Shown here: positions 5,716 to 7,174 of the stretch, piece after piece
Numbering within the stretch: position 1 is the first letter of the stretch
Layout: each line of letters opens with the position of its first letter
From: an uncultured Actinoplanes sp.
Lineage (GTDB): Bacteria > Actinomycetota > Actinomycetes > Mycobacteriales > Micromonosporaceae
Length of the DNA: 7,174 nt
Reading direction: 5' to 3'
Assembly (NCBI GenBank): GCA_934667465.1
Contig: CAKUMG010000278.1
Coordinates: forward strand, 1 to 7,174
Made by a program: the position numbers and the translations under genes
The notes under the pieces: model-generated
Databases searched by the model: none
What the model was told of the DNA's origin: nothing
What the model saw: only the letters and a program-made list of their open reading frames with translations

Positions 5716-6957
5716 GTGAGCAGTCTCGAGGTGCTGCGGCGGCTGCTGCGGCAGTCGCATCACGCCCGGCCCGAGGACCTGCCGGAGATGGCGATGCGGG
5801 CCGCTCCCGCCGTCAGCGCCACCGCCATGATCATCCACCTGGTCGATCACCAGCAGCGCCTGCTGCTGCCGCTGCTGGCCGGTTCGGCGCCGGCCCGGGG
5901 GCCGATCGGCATCGAGGGCACGCTCGCCGGCCGGGCGTACTCGCTGGTCGCACCGTGTGCCGGCCAGGGCGGCGACGACGGTCACCGGCTCTGGATCCCG
6001 CTGGTCAACGGCGCCGAGCGGATGGGCGTGCTGGAGGTCGTGTCCGACGCGGCGCTGGACGACGACGCGACCGACGACTGCGTGGCGGTCGCCTCCCTGC
6101 TGTGCGAGCTGGTGGTGACCCGCAGCAACTACAGCGACACGATCGAGCGGGTACGCCGGACCGAGCCGATGCAGCTGGCCGCCGAGATGCTGCGCGCCCA
6201 GCTGCCCCCGCTGACGTTCTCCACCGGCCACCTCGTGATCAGCGGCATCCTCGAGCCCTGCTACGACGTGGGCGGCGACGCCTTCGACTACGCGGTCAAC
6301 GGCGACATCGCCCACCTGGCGATCTTCGACGCGGCCGGGCACGGCTCGGCCGGTGGCATGCGCGCGGTCGTGCTCGCCTCCCTGGCGCTGGCGTCCTACC
6401 GCAACGCCCGCCGGGCGGGCCTGGACCTGACCGACACCTACCAGCACATCGACCGGATGGTGCGGACCCACGACCGCTACGGGATGATCACGGCGGTGCT
6501 CGCCGAGCTCGACCAGCGGACCGGGGTGCTGCGGGTCATCTCCGCCGGGCACCCGAGCGGGATCGTGCTGCGTGGCGGCAAGGTCGTCAAGGTGCTGCCC
6601 ACCCCGACCGCGCTGCCGGTGACCCTGGGCGACAAGCGGCCGCCGGTGGTCGTGGAGGAGGCCCTCGAGCCCGGCGACCGGCTGCTGCTCTACACCGACG
6701 GCATCATCGAGGCGCGCTCGCCGGAGGGTGAGCAGTTCGGCACCGACCGGCTGATCGACTTCGCCGTCAAGGCCGTGGCGGACCGGCTGCCGCCGCCGGA
6801 GACCACCCGCCGGCTGGTGCACGCGATCCTGGACTACCAGGACGACCGGTTGCAGGACGACGCCACCGTGCTGCTCGCCCAGTGGCTCAGCCCGGCCCCG
6901 ACGCCCTCCGACACCGAGCTGATCACCCCGCCCGCGGACAGCCTGCTCGAAACCTGA
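5716..6957 (+). CDS. GAF-SpoIIE (PP2C-type) serine/threonine phosphatase, RsbU-like
   Basis: A 413-residue soluble protein. Residues about 1-140 are consistent with one divergent GAF-type sensor domain (for example RLWIPLVNGAERMGVLEVVS, 91-110); a short helical linker follows at about 140-165. The SpoIIE/PP2C domain covers about 170-392: GGDAFDY (186-192), FDAAGHG (204-210), SAGHP (276-280), YTDGIIEAR (326-334) and LQDDATVLL (379-387). Metal-ligand Asp188, Asp205, Asp328 and Asp381/382 are kept, so it should be active. About 20 residues after the domain are acidic and Pro-rich with no recognised motif. The start GTG has a good Shine-Dalgarno site. The gene diverges from the RsbW-like ATPase gene and likely acts on the same phosphoprotein switch. 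It is not a recent duplicate of the other phosphatase: the sensor regions differ in number and sequence, and the catalytic motifs belong to different subtypes (GGDWYD versus GGDAFDY). Confidence 0.93.
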   Translation: MSSLEVLRRLLRQSHHARPEDLPEMAMRAAPAVSATAMIIHLVDHQQRLLLPLLAGSAPARGPIGIEGTLAGRAYSLVAPCAGQGGDDGHRLWIPLVNGAERMGVLEVVSDAALDDDATDDCVAVASLLCELVVTRSNYSDTIERVRRTEPMQLAAEMLRAQLPPLTFSTGHLVISGILEPCYDVGGDAFDYAVNGDIAHLAIFDAAGHGSAGGMRAVVLASLALASYRNARRAGLDLTDTYQHIDRMVRTHDRYGMITAVLAELDQRTGVLRVISAGHPSGIVLRGGKVVKVLPTPTALPVTLGDKRPPVVVEEALEPGDRLLLYTDGIIEARSPEGEQFGTDRLIDFAVKAVADRLPPPETTRRLVHAILDYQDDRLQDDATVLLAQWLSPAPTPSDTELITPPADSLLET

Positions 6958-6958
6958 C

Positions 6959-7036
6959 CGGCGGCCTTGGACCGAGACCACCAGCGGCGGCCCCGGTCCG
7001 AGGCCACCCGCGGCGGTCCCGGCTCCGGGCTGCCGC
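6959..7036 (+). repeat. 26 bp tandem repeat, three copies, just after the second phosphatase gene
   Basis: Units 6959-6984, 6985-7010 and 7011-7036 all begin CGGCGG. The first two match at 21 of 26 positions, the second and third at 17 of 26. The array starts one base after the TGA of the phosphatase gene and fills most of the gap to the convergent gene at 7047. The period is not a multiple of three and the units carry no stop codon, unlike the other two arrays. Confidence 0.6.
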
Positions 7037-7046
7037 AGGTGAGGCG

Positions 7047-7174
7047 TCAGCGGACGGGCGTCCGCCGGACCAGGATCTCCCGGCTGGTGGTCCCGGAGGT
7101 CGCGGTCAGCGCCCACCCGGTCATCGCCGACACCTTGCGGACGCCGACGATCGTGGCGCCGCGCGGTTCCGGGC
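7047..7174 (-). CDS. C-terminal fragment of an unidentified protein, cut by the window edge
   Basis: The minus-strand frame is open from the window end to TGA (7049-7047) and gives 41 residues, including GATIVGVRKVSAMTGWALTA and ending SREILVRRTPVR. Nearly all codons end in G or C and the composition looks protein-like. The opposite strand is also open here in a codon-aligned frame, so third-position GC cannot decide between strands. I prefer the minus strand because the plus frame is Arg-rich and has no ribosome site. I do not recognise the family. Confidence 0.45.
   Translation of the reverse strand, partial: PEPRGATIVGVRKVSAMTGWALTATSGTTSREILVRRTPVR

Noticed and set aside
6955..7174. Plus-strand frame open from the phosphatase stop to the window end, with GTG at 7039
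   Set aside because: The translation is Arg-rich, has no ribosome site and runs through the 26 bp repeat. It is codon-aligned with the minus-strand fragment and is best seen as its shadow, though the strand call is not certain.

Overview
The window is GC-rich DNA whose genes use almost only G/C third codon positions, GTG starts are common, and the protein families are typical of actinomycetes. I infer a high-GC actinobacterium. The family Micromonosporaceae (Actinoplanes-like) is my guess from overall style and is not proven by the sequence. No rRNA, tRNA, transposon or CRISPR array is visible.

Layout: (1) 22-140, a 35-36 bp tandem repeat at the 3' end of the first gene. (2) 136-1983, minus strand, a compact SNF2-family helicase-like ATPase. 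(3) 1984-2153, a divergent promoter region with an 8 bp perfect inverted repeat. (4) 2154-2816, plus, a peptidase S51 / dipeptidase E-like serine hydrolase. (5) 2868-2924, a possible 18-codon ORF whose stop overlaps the start of the next gene. (6) 2921-4771, plus, a GAF-GAF-SpoIIE (PP2C) phosphatase. (7) 4869-4967, a tandem repeat. (8) 4958-5344, minus, a stand-alone RsbW/SpoIIAB-like GHKL ATPase. (9) 5345-5715, a 371 bp divergent regulatory region. (10) 5716-6957, plus, a GAF-SpoIIE phosphatase. (11) 6959-7036, a 26 bp tandem repeat. (12) 7047 to the window end, minus, the C-terminal end of an unidentified protein.

The coherent theme is partner switching. Two PP2C phosphatases with different GAF sensor modules flank one RsbW-like ATPase. 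In known systems of this kind the kinase phosphorylates a STAS anti-sigma antagonist and the phosphatase reverses this in response to a signal, which controls a sigma factor. Neither the STAS protein nor the sigma factor is in this window, so the target is unknown. The kinase-like gene has a sequence matching the SigB-type promoter pattern (GNNT, 15 nt, GGGTAT) ending only 9 nt before its ATG. This suggests autoregulation by a SigB-like factor and a nearly leaderless mRNA. A short inverted repeat sits just upstream of that promoter.

The most unusual structural feature is a set of unrelated tandem repeats at gene 3' ends. In two of them the first repeat unit contains the gene's own TGA stop codon, and each further unit carries another TGA, mostly in the same reading frame.
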